From: Mycolicibacterium novocastrense
GTDB lineage: Bacteria > Actinomycetota > Actinomycetes > Mycobacteriales > Mycobacteriaceae
Direction of reading: 5' to 3'
Assembly (NCBI RefSeq): GCF_001570485.1
Contig: NZ_BCTA01000088.1
Coordinates: 1 to 43,362, forward strand
Length of the DNA: 43,362 nt
Position 1 is the first letter of the stretch. Every line of letters starts with the position of its first letter. Below the pieces are notes generated by a model. That model made no database searches. It saw only the letters and a program-made list of their open reading frames with translations, and was not told the origin of the DNA. Below, in pieces: positions 17,482 through 25,453 of the stretch. The translations under genes and the position numbers were made by a program.

Positions 17482-18131
17482 GTAATTCACCAGCGAAAGG
17501 TGAACAGGATGATGTCGTCCACTCCGCCGGAGCCGACGATCAACCGCCATCACCCGGGAAAGCATCGAACAGCGCGTCGGGATGCGAGGCCGCCGTAGCG
17601 CCAGAATGCCTGAATGCCAATGATATTGCCTCGACAGACAATCGTCGCGGCACTTTCGTGCGGATGCTCGGATTCTGGCTCTTGCCCGTTATCGCGTTGT
17701 TGTTGGCGCTGGGTGCGGCCTACTTCAAGTATCAAGAAGGGACCGCCGGTGACGAGGATCGCGCCCGCGTTGAAACCGTTCAGGTCGCCACCGAAGCGAC
17801 GGTCGCGATGCTGTCCTACACGCCTGAAACGGCAGCCGAGAAATTGAAGGATGCGCGCGATCGACTGACGGGACCATTTCGCGGTTCATATACATCGTTG
17901 ACTGAGGATGTCGTGATTCCTGGGGCGCAGCAGAAGCGAATCTCGGCCACCGCCAGGGTGTCAGCCGCTGCCTCCGTGTCCGCCGGTAAGAACCGTGCCA
18001 TCGTCTTGGTGTTTGTCGACCAAACCACCACTGTGGGCAATGACGCGCCGACAGAGACCGACTCCGTCGTTCAGGTCAGCCTCGACAAGGTCGGATCCCG
18101 CTGGTTGATATCGGGTTTCGAGCCGAAATGA
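17478..18131 (+). CDS. Mce-associated membrane protein (Mas), second copy
   Basis: GTG 17478 overlaps the preceding stop (GTGA) and gives 217 residues. The layout repeats that of the first Mas protein: a polar N-terminal tail of about 75 residues, one transmembrane segment (MLGFWLLPVIALLLALGAAYF), and a periplasmic domain with SYTPETAAEKLKDARDRLTG and the closing KVGSRWLISGFEPK. The pair completes the yrbEA-to-mas operon. The following 68 nt lead to the epoxide hydrolase gene without an obvious terminator. Confidence 0.88.
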   Translation: MSNSPAKGEQDDVVHSAGADDQPPSPGKASNSASGCEAAVAPECLNANDIASTDNRRGTFVRMLGFWLLPVIALLLALGAAYFKYQEGTAGDEDRARVETVQVATEATVAMLSYTPETAAEKLKDARDRLTGPFRGSYTSLTEDVVIPGAQQKRISATARVSAAASVSAGKNRAIVLVFVDQTTTVGNDAPTETDSVVQVSLDKVGSRWLISGFEPK

Positions 18132-18199
18132 GCACCATCCCAACTTCAAGGTCGGCTGGTGGCCCCCGAATCCGCCGATAGCAGCTGTGAGGAGTGAAC

Positions 18200-19342
18200 T
18201 TGAGTGCCCTGCGCGCAGTGAGACCATTTTGCATCGACGTCGCTGATGACGTTCTCGATGATCTACGAACGCGTCTGTCGCGGACCCGTTGGCCGGAAGC
18301 CGAGTGTGTACCGGACTGGACCCAGGGCATCCCGCTCGGGTACACCCGCGACCTGGCCGCGTATTGGGCCGACGGATACGACTGGCGGTCCCGTGAAGCC
18401 GCCCTCAACCGATTCGATCAGTTCGTCGTCGAAATCGACGGCGTGGACATCCATTTCATTCACCAGCGATCTCCGCACGAAGAGGCTTTTCCGCTGGTGA
18501 TCACCCACGGTTGGCCTGGCTCGATCGTGGAGTTTCGCAACGTGATCGAGCCGCTGACCAATCCGACTGCCCACGGGGGACGGGCCGAGGACGCCTTCCA
18601 CGTGGTGTGCCCGGCGCTTCCGGGCTACGGCTTCTCCGGCAAGCCCACCAACGCCGGGTGGGGTGTTGAAAGAATCGCGCAGGCGTGGGAGGCGCTCATG
18701 CTGCGACTTGGCTACGAGCGCTACGGTGCCCAAGGCGGCGACTGGGGAGCAGCGATCACCACACAAATGGGCCGCAACCGCGGCCACTGCGCCGCCATCC
18801 ATCTGAATATGCCGATCGCTTACCCTCCAGCGGGTGGCATCACCGATCCGACCGAGGAAGAACAGCTGGCCCTGGCCGCCCTGACGACTTATCAGCGTTG
18901 GGAGACAGGCTATTCCGAGCAGCAGTCCACCCGGCCTCAGACCGTCGGCTACGGACTGGCCGATTCGCCGGTCGGCCAGATGGCCTGGATCGTCGAGAAA
19001 TTCGCAGCGTGGATGGACTGCGACGGCCATCCCGAGAACGTGCTCAGCCGCGATGAGCTCCTCGACAACGTCATGATGTACTGGGCTACCAATAGTGGCT
19101 CCTCCTCGGCCCGGTTGTACTGGGAGAGCTTCAAGACCCTGGACGCGACAACTCGTGTGGAATTGCCCACTGGTATTGCTGCCTTCCCCAAGGAGGTCCT
19201 GCGCGCACCGCGAAGTTGGTGCGAACCGATCTACAACATCACCCATTGGACGACCATGCCGCGCGGCGGGCACTTCGCCGCTCTGGAACAACCGAGGCTC
19301 TTCGTCGACGACATCCGCGCATTCTTCGAATCCGTGCGGTGA
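18200..19342 (+). CDS. Epoxide hydrolase (alpha/beta hydrolase with EHN domain)
   Basis: TTG 18200 is preferred because TGAGGAG at 18188-18194 overlaps the alternative GTG 18194. The product is 380 residues. The N-terminal EHN domain (about 5-110) has the typical LRTRLSRTRWPE and YLRDLA-like WADGYDWR segments. The oxyanion motif is HGWPGS (103-108), the nucleophile is D181 in GGDWGA, and the general base is H358 in RGGHFAALEQP. The family opens epoxides to diols through an ester intermediate. In context it could act on an arene or alkene oxide formed by an oxygenase, or on a cyclic intermediate. Confidence 0.9.
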   Translation: MSALRAVRPFCIDVADDVLDDLRTRLSRTRWPEAECVPDWTQGIPLGYTRDLAAYWADGYDWRSREAALNRFDQFVVEIDGVDIHFIHQRSPHEEAFPLVITHGWPGSIVEFRNVIEPLTNPTAHGGRAEDAFHVVCPALPGYGFSGKPTNAGWGVERIAQAWEALMLRLGYERYGAQGGDWGAAITTQMGRNRGHCAAIHLNMPIAYPPAGGITDPTEEEQLALAALTTYQRWETGYSEQQSTRPQTVGYGLADSPVGQMAWIVEKFAAWMDCDGHPENVLSRDELLDNVMMYWATNSGSSSARLYWESFKTLDATTRVELPTGIAAFPKEVLRAPRSWCEPIYNITHWTTMPRGGHFAALEQPRLFVDDIRAFFESVR

Positions 19343-19477
19343 TGCGGGCAGCCGGCAGGCAACGAAGCTTTGGGAGCACGCTTTCGATGAGCTAAACTTT
19401 CTGTATTGCGGAGATATTATCTGCTAGCAAGAGGATGCCCGCTGACAAGCACGTGTCAACTATCAAGGAGGCGATGA

Positions 19478-20938
19478 GTGGTAGACGACCCACGGAGTGC
19501 AGTCATGAGAACGTGGACGCTCCCGCTAGGTGTCGCAACTTTGCAGGGCCAAAGCGTCTACGACGTGGAGGATCCGTGTACCGGCGACGTGCTGACCCAG
19601 GTGCCCGACTGCAGCAGTGAGGATGTCGACAGGGTGGTGGCGACTGCACATGCCGCTCAACGCGATTGGGCGCTGCGGACGCCTCGCCAGCGCGGCACCG
19701 CGCTGCGGGCTTTGGCGACACTCATGCGCGATCACTCTGAAGAGCTCGCGCTGCTCGACGCAATTGACGGCGGCTTTCCACTGCCTGCGATGCGCGACGA
19801 CGTCACGTGGGCGGCCGACGTGCTCGAGCTGATGGCAGACGACGCGCTCGACCTCGGCGGACGGACTATCCCGCTCTCGGCGAACCTGCACTACACGCTG
19901 CAGCAGCCCTACGGCGTAGTCGCTCGAATCGTCCCCTTCAATCATCCCGTCCTATTTGCAGGATCCAAGATCGCCGCTCCGCTGATGGCGGGGAACGCCG
20001 TGGTGCTCAAAGCTCCCGATCAAACACCGTTGTCGGCCATCCGGCTCGCCGAGCTGGCCAGGGAGGTCCTGCCCGAAGGCCTATTCGGGGTGGTAACCGG
20101 GCACGGGGCAACTGCCGGCGCCGCGTTGGTTGCCCATCCACTAGTCCGGCGAATCGGCTTCATCGGCTCCCCGGGCACGGGCCGACATATCCAGCGCTTG
20201 GCGGCCGAGCACGGCGTCAAATACGTCACGCTGGAACTCGGCGGCAAGAACCCGATGATCGTCATGCCCGACGCCGACCTCGAGGCGGCTGCCAAAAGCG
20301 CCGTGGTAGGGATGAACTTCACCACCACAGCGGGCCAATCATGCGGATCAACAAGCAGACTGCTGCTGCACGAAGCGATCGCTGACGAGGTGATTGATCT
20401 GGTCGTCGATCAGGTCGCTGCCATCAAGGTAGGCGACCCGCTCGTTGACGGCACCGACATGGGACCCGTCATCGACCAAGCGCAATACTCAAAGTCGTTG
20501 CGGGCCATCGAGTCAGGACGGGCGGGCGGCGCCAGCGTACTTACCGGTGGAGGACGCGCGCAGGGTGTTGGTAGCAAAGGCTGGTATGTCGCCCCGACCG
20601 TATTGGCTGGAGTGGCACCACAAGCCGATGTCGCCCGCGACGAGATCTTCGGGCCCGTTCTTTCGATGCTGACCGTCCGTGACGAAGCCGAGGCTGTCGA
20701 AGTTGCCAACAGCGTCGAGTTCGGGTTGACCGCCGCGGTGTGGACCAACGACGTAAGCCAAGCCCACCGCATGGCTGCGGGACTTGATGCCGGCTACGTC
20801 TGGATAAACGGCAGTGCACGCCACTACTGGGGGTTGCCCTTCGGCGGTCGGAAATCGTCAGGTGTTGGGTCCGAAGAGTCCACGGAGGAACTGCTGTCCT
20901 ACACCCAAGTTAAGGCAGTAACCGTCACCTTGGACTGA
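19478..20938 (+). CDS. NAD(P)-dependent aldehyde dehydrogenase
   Basis: GTG 19478 has AAGGAGG at 19465-19471; ATG 19505 is a weaker alternative. The 486-residue protein carries N155 (PFNHP), the cofactor motif GSPGTG (230-235), E253 (LELGGKN), nucleophile C289 (GQSCGS) and the EIFGPV motif. It would oxidise an aldehyde to the acid, as expected after side-chain alcohol oxidation. A good -10-like TATTAT occurs at 19415-19420 in the 135-nt upstream gap, without a matching -35, so it may have its own promoter. Confidence 0.92.
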   Translation: MVDDPRSAVMRTWTLPLGVATLQGQSVYDVEDPCTGDVLTQVPDCSSEDVDRVVATAHAAQRDWALRTPRQRGTALRALATLMRDHSEELALLDAIDGGFPLPAMRDDVTWAADVLELMADDALDLGGRTIPLSANLHYTLQQPYGVVARIVPFNHPVLFAGSKIAAPLMAGNAVVLKAPDQTPLSAIRLAELAREVLPEGLFGVVTGHGATAGAALVAHPLVRRIGFIGSPGTGRHIQRLAAEHGVKYVTLELGGKNPMIVMPDADLEAAAKSAVVGMNFTTTAGQSCGSTSRLLLHEAIADEVIDLVVDQVAAIKVGDPLVDGTDMGPVIDQAQYSKSLRAIESGRAGGASVLTGGGRAQGVGSKGWYVAPTVLAGVAPQADVARDEIFGPVLSMLTVRDEAEAVEVANSVEFGLTAAVWTNDVSQAHRMAAGLDAGYVWINGSARHYWGLPFGGRKSSGVGSEESTEELLSYTQVKAVTVTLD

Positions 20939-21253
20939 ACTGCGTCGATGCGCCGGAAGGCGCCTACAGCGGACGGTGACCTTTCTCGCAGTCGAAATCC
21001 TGTGGGAGAACTGCTATTTGACGTAGGGCGTCAGTCGGCCGTGCATCGGCGCCCCAGACGATAAGCGACCGATTAGAAAATCGACTCGGGACACGGCATC
21101 GCGCCGTTGCGGGTATGTGACACGCGGCTGTTTCCCCCGGAACCCCTCCGATGCCCGCGGCGGCGGCTATGTCCGGCGTCGGGTCGGGCAGCAGGCAATC
21201 GACTGGTACACGCCGACTTGCACTAGCATCAGTTGTAGTTTCAAAATAGTTGT
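20939..21253 (+). other. Intergenic region between ALDH and MFS transporter genes
   Basis: No gene is supported in these 315 nt. Just after the aldehyde dehydrogenase stop is a small hairpin, GCGCC-ggaa-GGCGC at 20950-20963, without a U-tract. It could be a weak terminator. A 5-bp inverted repeat TGACG-taggg-CGTCA lies at 21019-21033. The last 18 nt hold the motif described separately at 21236-21253. TTGCAC at 21218 could be a -35 element, but no convincing -10 follows at normal spacing. Confidence 0.5.
21236..21253 (+). promoter_or_regulatory. Candidate operator motif upstream of the MFS-marR operon
   Basis: The sequence TAGTTTCAAAATAGTTGT ends directly before the GTG start of the MFS gene. 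It matches 14 of 18 positions of a motif at 23365-23382, upstream of the RHO operon on the other side of marR. It also holds the second copy of AGTTGT (21248-21253), the first being at 21231-21236. The same regulator, probably the MarR protein at 22704, may bind both; binding itself is not shown by the sequence. Confidence 0.4.
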
Positions 21254-22714
21254 GTGAATGAAACTGTTGTCGAACGACTGAGCCGCCGGCACAAGGCCTT
21301 CGTCCTGGCGTCCTGCTGCCTGAGCGTGCTCATTGTGTCGATCGACGTGACCATCGCCAACGTTGCAATCCCGAGCATCCGCGCCGACCTTTCGGCGTCG
21401 CCTTCGCAAATGCAGTGGGTCATTGACATCTACACCTTGATGGTGGCCTCGCTACTGCTGCTCTCGGGTGCCATGGCCGACCGATTCGGTCGGCGGCGTA
21501 CGTTGCAGATCGGGTTGACAATCTTTGCGTCGGCCTCCCTACTGTGCAGCGTGGCTCCCAACGTCGAAACGCTGATCGGCGCCCGCTTCCTGCAGGCGAT
21601 CGGCGGTTCGATGCTCACTCCTGCTGGGTTGTCGATCGTCACGCAGGTGTTCACCGGCAGAGTGGAGCGCGCGCGCGTCATCGGCATATGGGGGGGCGTC
21701 GTAGGCATCTCGATGGCCTTGGGTCCGATCATGGGCGGAATACTTCTCGAGTATGTTGACTGGCGAGCAGTGTTCTGGATCAACGTGCCGATCTGCGCGC
21801 TTGCGGTGCTGTTGACCGCGATCTTCGTTCCCGAATCCAAGTCGGTCACCATGCGCCACGTCGACCTGATCGGCTTGGTCCTGGGCATGGCCTTCCTGTT
21901 CGGACTGGTGTTCGTGCTCATCGAAGGGCCAGGGATGGGCTGGACCGACACCCGCGTCGTCGTTAGCTGTTGCCTCGCAGCGCTGGCCTTCGCGACATTC
22001 CTGCGCTACGAGTCACGCCGCCTCGACCCGTTCGTCGAGCTCCGATTCTTCCGCAGCATCCCGTTTGCTTCGGCGACGGCCATCGCGGTGTGCGCATTCG
22101 CTGCATGGGGCGCGTTCCTGTTCATGATGTCAATCTATTTGCAAGGGGAGCGCGGGCTTTCAGCGGTGAATACCGGGCTGATGTTTCTGCCCGTGGCCGT
22201 CGGCGCATTCATCTTCTCGCCCTTGTCTGGCCGGCTGGTGGGGCGATTTGGTGCCAGACCGTCGCTGATGATCGCCGGCGCATTGATCGTCGCCGCGACT
22301 CTCATGCTCGCGCAGATGAGCGACGCTACCCCGCAATGGCGAATGCTGGTCGCCTTTGCGGTTTTCGGCGTCGGTACTTCGATGGTGAACGCACCGGTCA
22401 CAACCGCGGCCGTCAGCGGTATGCCGACCGACCGCGCCGGTGCGGCGGCGGCTATCACATCCACGAGCCGACAGGTGGGCGTCGCCATCGGTGTGGCCAT
22501 ATGTGGCCCGGTCGCTGGTGCGGCATTGGGCGACACCAACGTCGATTTCGCGGTCTCCGCCCAGCCCCTATGGCTAGTGTTCGCTGGAGTTGGTGTGCTG
22601 ATCTTCACGCTCGGTGTCTACTCGACGTCGAAGCGCGCGCTGCGCTCAGCAGAGCATCTGGCGCCGCTGATCGCAGGAACCGATCCGCGACGGGAGGCTG
22701 CCGATGTCGCGTAA
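21254..22714 (+). CDS. MFS transporter, DHA2 (EmrB/QacA) family
   Basis: This 486-residue protein has about 14 hydrophobic segments. The N-terminal SVLIVSIDVTIANVAIPSI carries the DHA2 helix-1 motif with D and N. The loop motif DRFGRR follows helix 2, and GGILLEYVDWRAVFWINVPI is the motif C/D region. The family usually exports hydrophobic drugs or metabolites by proton antiport. Here it could export a toxic aromatic intermediate or move an aromatic acid. GTG 21254 has no clear ribosome binding site and sits at the end of the candidate operator, so the message may have a very short leader. The end overlaps marR by 11 nt. Confidence 0.92.
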   Translation: MNETVVERLSRRHKAFVLASCCLSVLIVSIDVTIANVAIPSIRADLSASPSQMQWVIDIYTLMVASLLLLSGAMADRFGRRRTLQIGLTIFASASLLCSVAPNVETLIGARFLQAIGGSMLTPAGLSIVTQVFTGRVERARVIGIWGGVVGISMALGPIMGGILLEYVDWRAVFWINVPICALAVLLTAIFVPESKSVTMRHVDLIGLVLGMAFLFGLVFVLIEGPGMGWTDTRVVVSCCLAALAFATFLRYESRRLDPFVELRFFRSIPFASATAIAVCAFAAWGAFLFMMSIYLQGERGLSAVNTGLMFLPVAVGAFIFSPLSGRLVGRFGARPSLMIAGALIVAATLMLAQMSDATPQWRMLVAFAVFGVGTSMVNAPVTTAAVSGMPTDRAGAAAAITSTSRQVGVAIGVAICGPVAGAALGDTNVDFAVSAQPLWLVFAGVGVLIFTLGVYSTSKRALRSAEHLAPLIAGTDPRREAADVA

Positions 22715-23132
22715 TCCGGAAGCGGACGAGGTCTGGCGCGCGATGACCGCACTGGTCACCGACAACCGCGACAGTTGGAGGCGAGCGACCGTCGACCAGA
22801 CGGGCCTACCTTTCAGTCGCATCCGGATACTGCTCCGGCTGTCCCGCGGGTCGATGACCGTCAAAGAGGTCGCGCACGCCGTGACAATCGATCCCCCGGC
22901 GGCCACGGTGGCCGTCAACGATCTGGAGGACCGCGGCCTAGTCATGCGTCAGACTATTCCCACCAACCGGCGGTACAAAGTGGTATCACTGACCGACGCC
23001 GGCTGGTCGATGGTGGCCACCATCAATGCGGTCGACGACCCGGCTCCCGAAGCGCTTGCGGCACTTGAGGGTAATGAACTGAGGGCGCTGCGCGATGCGA
23101 TAGCAAGAGTCAGCGCCGCCGCCAAACACTGA
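22704..23132 (+). CDS. MarR-family transcriptional regulator
   Basis: This 142-residue winged-helix protein has GGGAGG at 22692-22697 ahead of its ATG, and its first 11 nt lie within the end of the MFS gene. The DNA-binding region is MTVKEVAHAVTIDPPAATVAVNDLEDRGLV followed by a wing with TNRRYKVVSLTDAG. MarR proteins bind short palindromes as dimers and release them on binding aromatic acids or CoA esters. Its position between the MFS gene and the RHO operon at 23465, both preceded by the same 18-nt motif, suggests control of both. Confidence 0.88.
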   Translation: MSRNPEADEVWRAMTALVTDNRDSWRRATVDQTGLPFSRIRILLRLSRGSMTVKEVAHAVTIDPPAATVAVNDLEDRGLVMRQTIPTNRRYKVVSLTDAGWSMVATINAVDDPAPEALAALEGNELRALRDAIARVSAAAKH

Positions 23133-23464
23133 ATGAAAGCCGCGGCCGGATCGCTCAACGAACGACTCTCAGTCCGGCCTAGCGAACCTGCAACTTGCCA
23201 GGGTCGCTGTGGGGTACTGCAGAAGTCGGGTCAGATGGCGGGATTGGTGGACCAAGGGCCGCGACTGTCGAGAAGAACTCTGTTCGGTTGGAGTCCTGGG
23301 TGGCAGACGTCGGTCTGCGAGGGGATGCCGGCTGATACCGCCGTTACCGCGGTGGCCTAAATAATAGCTTGCAAACAGTTGTCATCCTATGTAAGCTTCC
23401 GTGTGGTGTAGCCCACATGAGTGCTCACGTTCTACGGGCACAAATCGATAGGAAGGTGCGCCCG
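23133..23464 (+). other. Intergenic region between marR and the RHO operon
   Basis: No gene is supported here; the short frame from 23133 has no family features. A hairpin GCAGAC-gtcg-GTCTGC (23303-23318), with a 6-bp stem and 4-nt loop, could end the MFS-marR transcript, though no T-run follows. The region then becomes locally AT-rich (23357-23400) and contains the candidate operator at 23365-23382 and a TATGTA hexamer at 23388. These mark the probable promoter area of the downstream operon. Confidence 0.5.
23365..23382 (+). promoter_or_regulatory. Candidate operator motif upstream of the RHO/acyl-CoA operon
   Basis: TAGCTTGCAAACAGTTGT lies about 83 nt before the start of the RHO alpha gene in an AT-rich patch. 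It is 14/18 identical, without gaps, to TAGTTTCAAAATAGTTGT at 21236-21253 before the MFS gene. The shared parts are TAG, TT, AAA and AGTTGT. It is proposed as the binding site through which the intervening MarR protein coordinates both transcription units. Confidence 0.4.
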
Positions 23465-24808
23465 GTGGATTCGATGGCGCCTGATGCGACGACAATGCGA
23501 ACCTTAGAGAATGCGCGCGGCTCCATCCTAAAGGGTCGCCTCCCTGCGTCTCTCATCGCTAATGCAGCGCTTTACGAGCTCGAATTGAAGCGAGTATTTG
23601 GTAGGACCTGGCAGTTTCTCTGCCACGAAGACGAGATCCCCAATGCGGGTGACTATGTAGTGCGCTACATCGCTGATAACTCAATTATTGTCGCGCGGCA
23701 GCAGGATATGACGATTCGGGCGATGTCGAACTCGTGTCGGCACCGCGGCACGCTGCTTTGCCGAACCGAGTCTGGGAATGAGTCGGCGTTCCAGTGTCCG
23801 TACCACGGTTGGACCTATCGAAACAACGGTGATCTCATCGCGATACCTGCGCAGCAGGCAGTGTACGGTGCTGCGTTCGACAAGAGTCGGCTAGGGTTGC
23901 GCGCTCTGCCGATGCTGGACTCGTACGCGGGCCTTGTCTTCGGGTGTGTGTCGGATGAGGCGCCGGGACTGGATGAGTACCTCGGGGACATGCGCTGGTA
24001 TCTCGATTTGATGATGAAGAAGAGCCCGGCCGGCCTTGAGGCGTGGGGTGCCCCGCAGCGTTGGGTGATTGACGCGAACTGGAAGACCGGCGCCGATAAC
24101 TTTGTTGGGGACGGCTATCACACGGTGATGACGCACCGTTCGATGTGCGAGCTGGGGTTGTTACCGCCCGATAATGTGGCCGTTTCGCCGGCCCACGTCA
24201 GCCTATCGGGCGGGCACGGGGCGGGCGTTCTAGGCGCACCACCCGGCATACCCGCACCGCCGTACATGGGCTATCCCGAGGAAGTCGTCTCCGGTCTCAG
24301 CGAGGGTTACGGCGATGACGTCCATGGCGAGTTGCTGAAACGGACGATGTTCATTCATGGCAATGTGTTCCCGAACTTGTCCTTCTTGAACGCCTTCATC
24401 GCCAAGGACGGGCAGTCTATGCCGATGCCCATTCTGACCTTGCGGCAATGGCGTCCCTTGGACGCAGCTCGTATGGAGGTGTGGTCGTGGTTCTTCGTGG
24501 AGCGCAACGCGCCCGAAGAGTTCAAGCAGCAGTCGTTTGAGACTTATGTTCGGACGTTCGGGGTGGCAGGTGTTTTCGAGCAGGATGACGCTGAAATATT
24601 TCAGGCTATTACCAAGGGAACGCGGGGCGAGTTGGCTGGTGGTGTGGAGCTGAACCTGGAGATGGGATTGGACAATCTGGCTCCTGATCCAACGTGGCTG
24701 GGCCCGGGACGACCGTTGGCCAGTGGCTACGCCGAACAGAATCAGCGCGAGTACTGGAAGCAGTACTTCGACTATCTGGCCACACCGAGAAGGGATGAGA
24801 ACGTATGA
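23465..24808 (+). CDS. Rieske ring-hydroxylating dioxygenase, alpha (catalytic) subunit
   Basis: GTG 23465 is preferred because AGGAAGG at 23450-23456 lies 8 nt upstream; ATG 23474 is a close alternative. The 447-residue protein has Rieske ligands C91, H93, C111 and H114, the bridge D216 and iron ligands H219 and H224 (GDGYHTVMTH). The third iron ligand lies in FEQDD (371-375). It is a clear paralogue of the alpha at 422, with shared GGHGAGVLG and IHGNVFPNLSF segments. It is the first gene of an operon that continues through CoA-transferase, thiolase-like and ferredoxin genes. Confidence 0.93.
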   Translation: MDSMAPDATTMRTLENARGSILKGRLPASLIANAALYELELKRVFGRTWQFLCHEDEIPNAGDYVVRYIADNSIIVARQQDMTIRAMSNSCRHRGTLLCRTESGNESAFQCPYHGWTYRNNGDLIAIPAQQAVYGAAFDKSRLGLRALPMLDSYAGLVFGCVSDEAPGLDEYLGDMRWYLDLMMKKSPAGLEAWGAPQRWVIDANWKTGADNFVGDGYHTVMTHRSMCELGLLPPDNVAVSPAHVSLSGGHGAGVLGAPPGIPAPPYMGYPEEVVSGLSEGYGDDVHGELLKRTMFIHGNVFPNLSFLNAFIAKDGQSMPMPILTLRQWRPLDAARMEVWSWFFVERNAPEEFKQQSFETYVRTFGVAGVFEQDDAEIFQAITKGTRGELAGGVELNLEMGLDNLAPDPTWLGPGRPLASGYAEQNQREYWKQYFDYLATPRRDENV

Positions 24809-25347
24809 CGTCAACGGTGCCGCAGGATCCACCTCAGGCTGCGAGGGTTTCGCGCGACGTGCGCGAGGAAATCGAAGACTTCCTTTTCGACGAGGCCGAT
24901 CTGTTGGATCGCGATGAGTTCGAAGAGTGGCTGGAATTGCTGGCACCGGATGTGCACTATTTCGCGCGCGTCCGTCAGACGCTTCGCAGAGCAGGTGGCC
25001 CGGGGTTCTCTGAGCGCTCTATGCACCTGAGTGATAACTACACGAGTCTGAAGATGCGTATTCAGCGGCACCGAACGTCGTCGGATTGGGCTGAGGATCC
25101 TCCGTCGCGGATCCGGCACTTCATCACCAATGTCAGGGTCAGGTCTGGTGAGGACGGCGATGAGTACCGTGTGACGTCGAATGCGTTGCTGGTGCGCACG
25201 CGCGCAGACGAGCCTAAGGTGGAGACAGTCGCTGCCGAGCGCCGAGACATTATTCGTCGCGACGAGACGGGTTTGAAACTGGTCCAGCGCGAGATCCTGC
25301 TGGATCACACCACGTTGCCCACGCACAACCTGTCATTCTGGATCTAA
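24805..25347 (+). CDS. Ring-hydroxylating dioxygenase beta subunit
   Basis: This 180-residue protein has an ATGA overlap with the alpha gene. It shows the RHO beta pattern: EIEDFLFDEADLLDRDEFEEWLELL near residues 20-50, then DNYTSLKMRIQRH, WAEDPPSRIRHFITNV, and the final REILLDHTTLPTHNLSFWI. Its C-terminal half closely resembles the truncated beta at the window's left end. It forms the alpha3beta3 oxygenase with the preceding gene. Confidence 0.93.
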   Translation: MTSTVPQDPPQAARVSRDVREEIEDFLFDEADLLDRDEFEEWLELLAPDVHYFARVRQTLRRAGGPGFSERSMHLSDNYTSLKMRIQRHRTSSDWAEDPPSRIRHFITNVRVRSGEDGDEYRVTSNALLVRTRADEPKVETVAAERRDIIRRDETGLKLVQREILLDHTTLPTHNLSFWI

Positions 25348-25372
25348 GGTGCCGGTGAGCTTGACATCATTA

Positions 25373-25389
25373 CGGCGGCGCCTCCGCCG
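25373..25389 (+). terminator. GC-rich hairpin between RHO beta and ADH genes (possible attenuator or processing site)
   Basis: A perfect 6-bp stem CGGCGG/CCGCCG encloses a 5-nt loop (CGCCT), 26 nt after the RHO beta stop. No T-run follows, so it would be a weak intrinsic terminator at best. It may reduce expression of the downstream ADH and CoA genes relative to the oxygenase, or protect the 3' end of the alpha-beta message. Confidence 0.35.
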
Positions 25390-25453
25390 AAACTCCGGCC
25401 CACGAACGTTGTGGCCGAGCGAATTTGGGTCTGTCCTTAAGGTAGGCCGGTAG

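Noticed and set aside
19393..19430. Possible promoter upstream of the ALDH gene (TATTAT at 19415)
   Set aside because: The -10 is good but no -35 lies at 16-19 nt, and no operator symmetry was seen; it is mentioned only in the ALDH entry.
23133..23360. 75-residue frame after marR
   Set aside because: It starts immediately after the marR stop without its own ribosome binding site, spans a hairpin and has no family features.
25361..25366. Perfect -35 hexamer TTGACA after the RHO beta gene
   Set aside because: The sequence 16-19 nt downstream is GC-rich with no -10 element, so it is probably chance.
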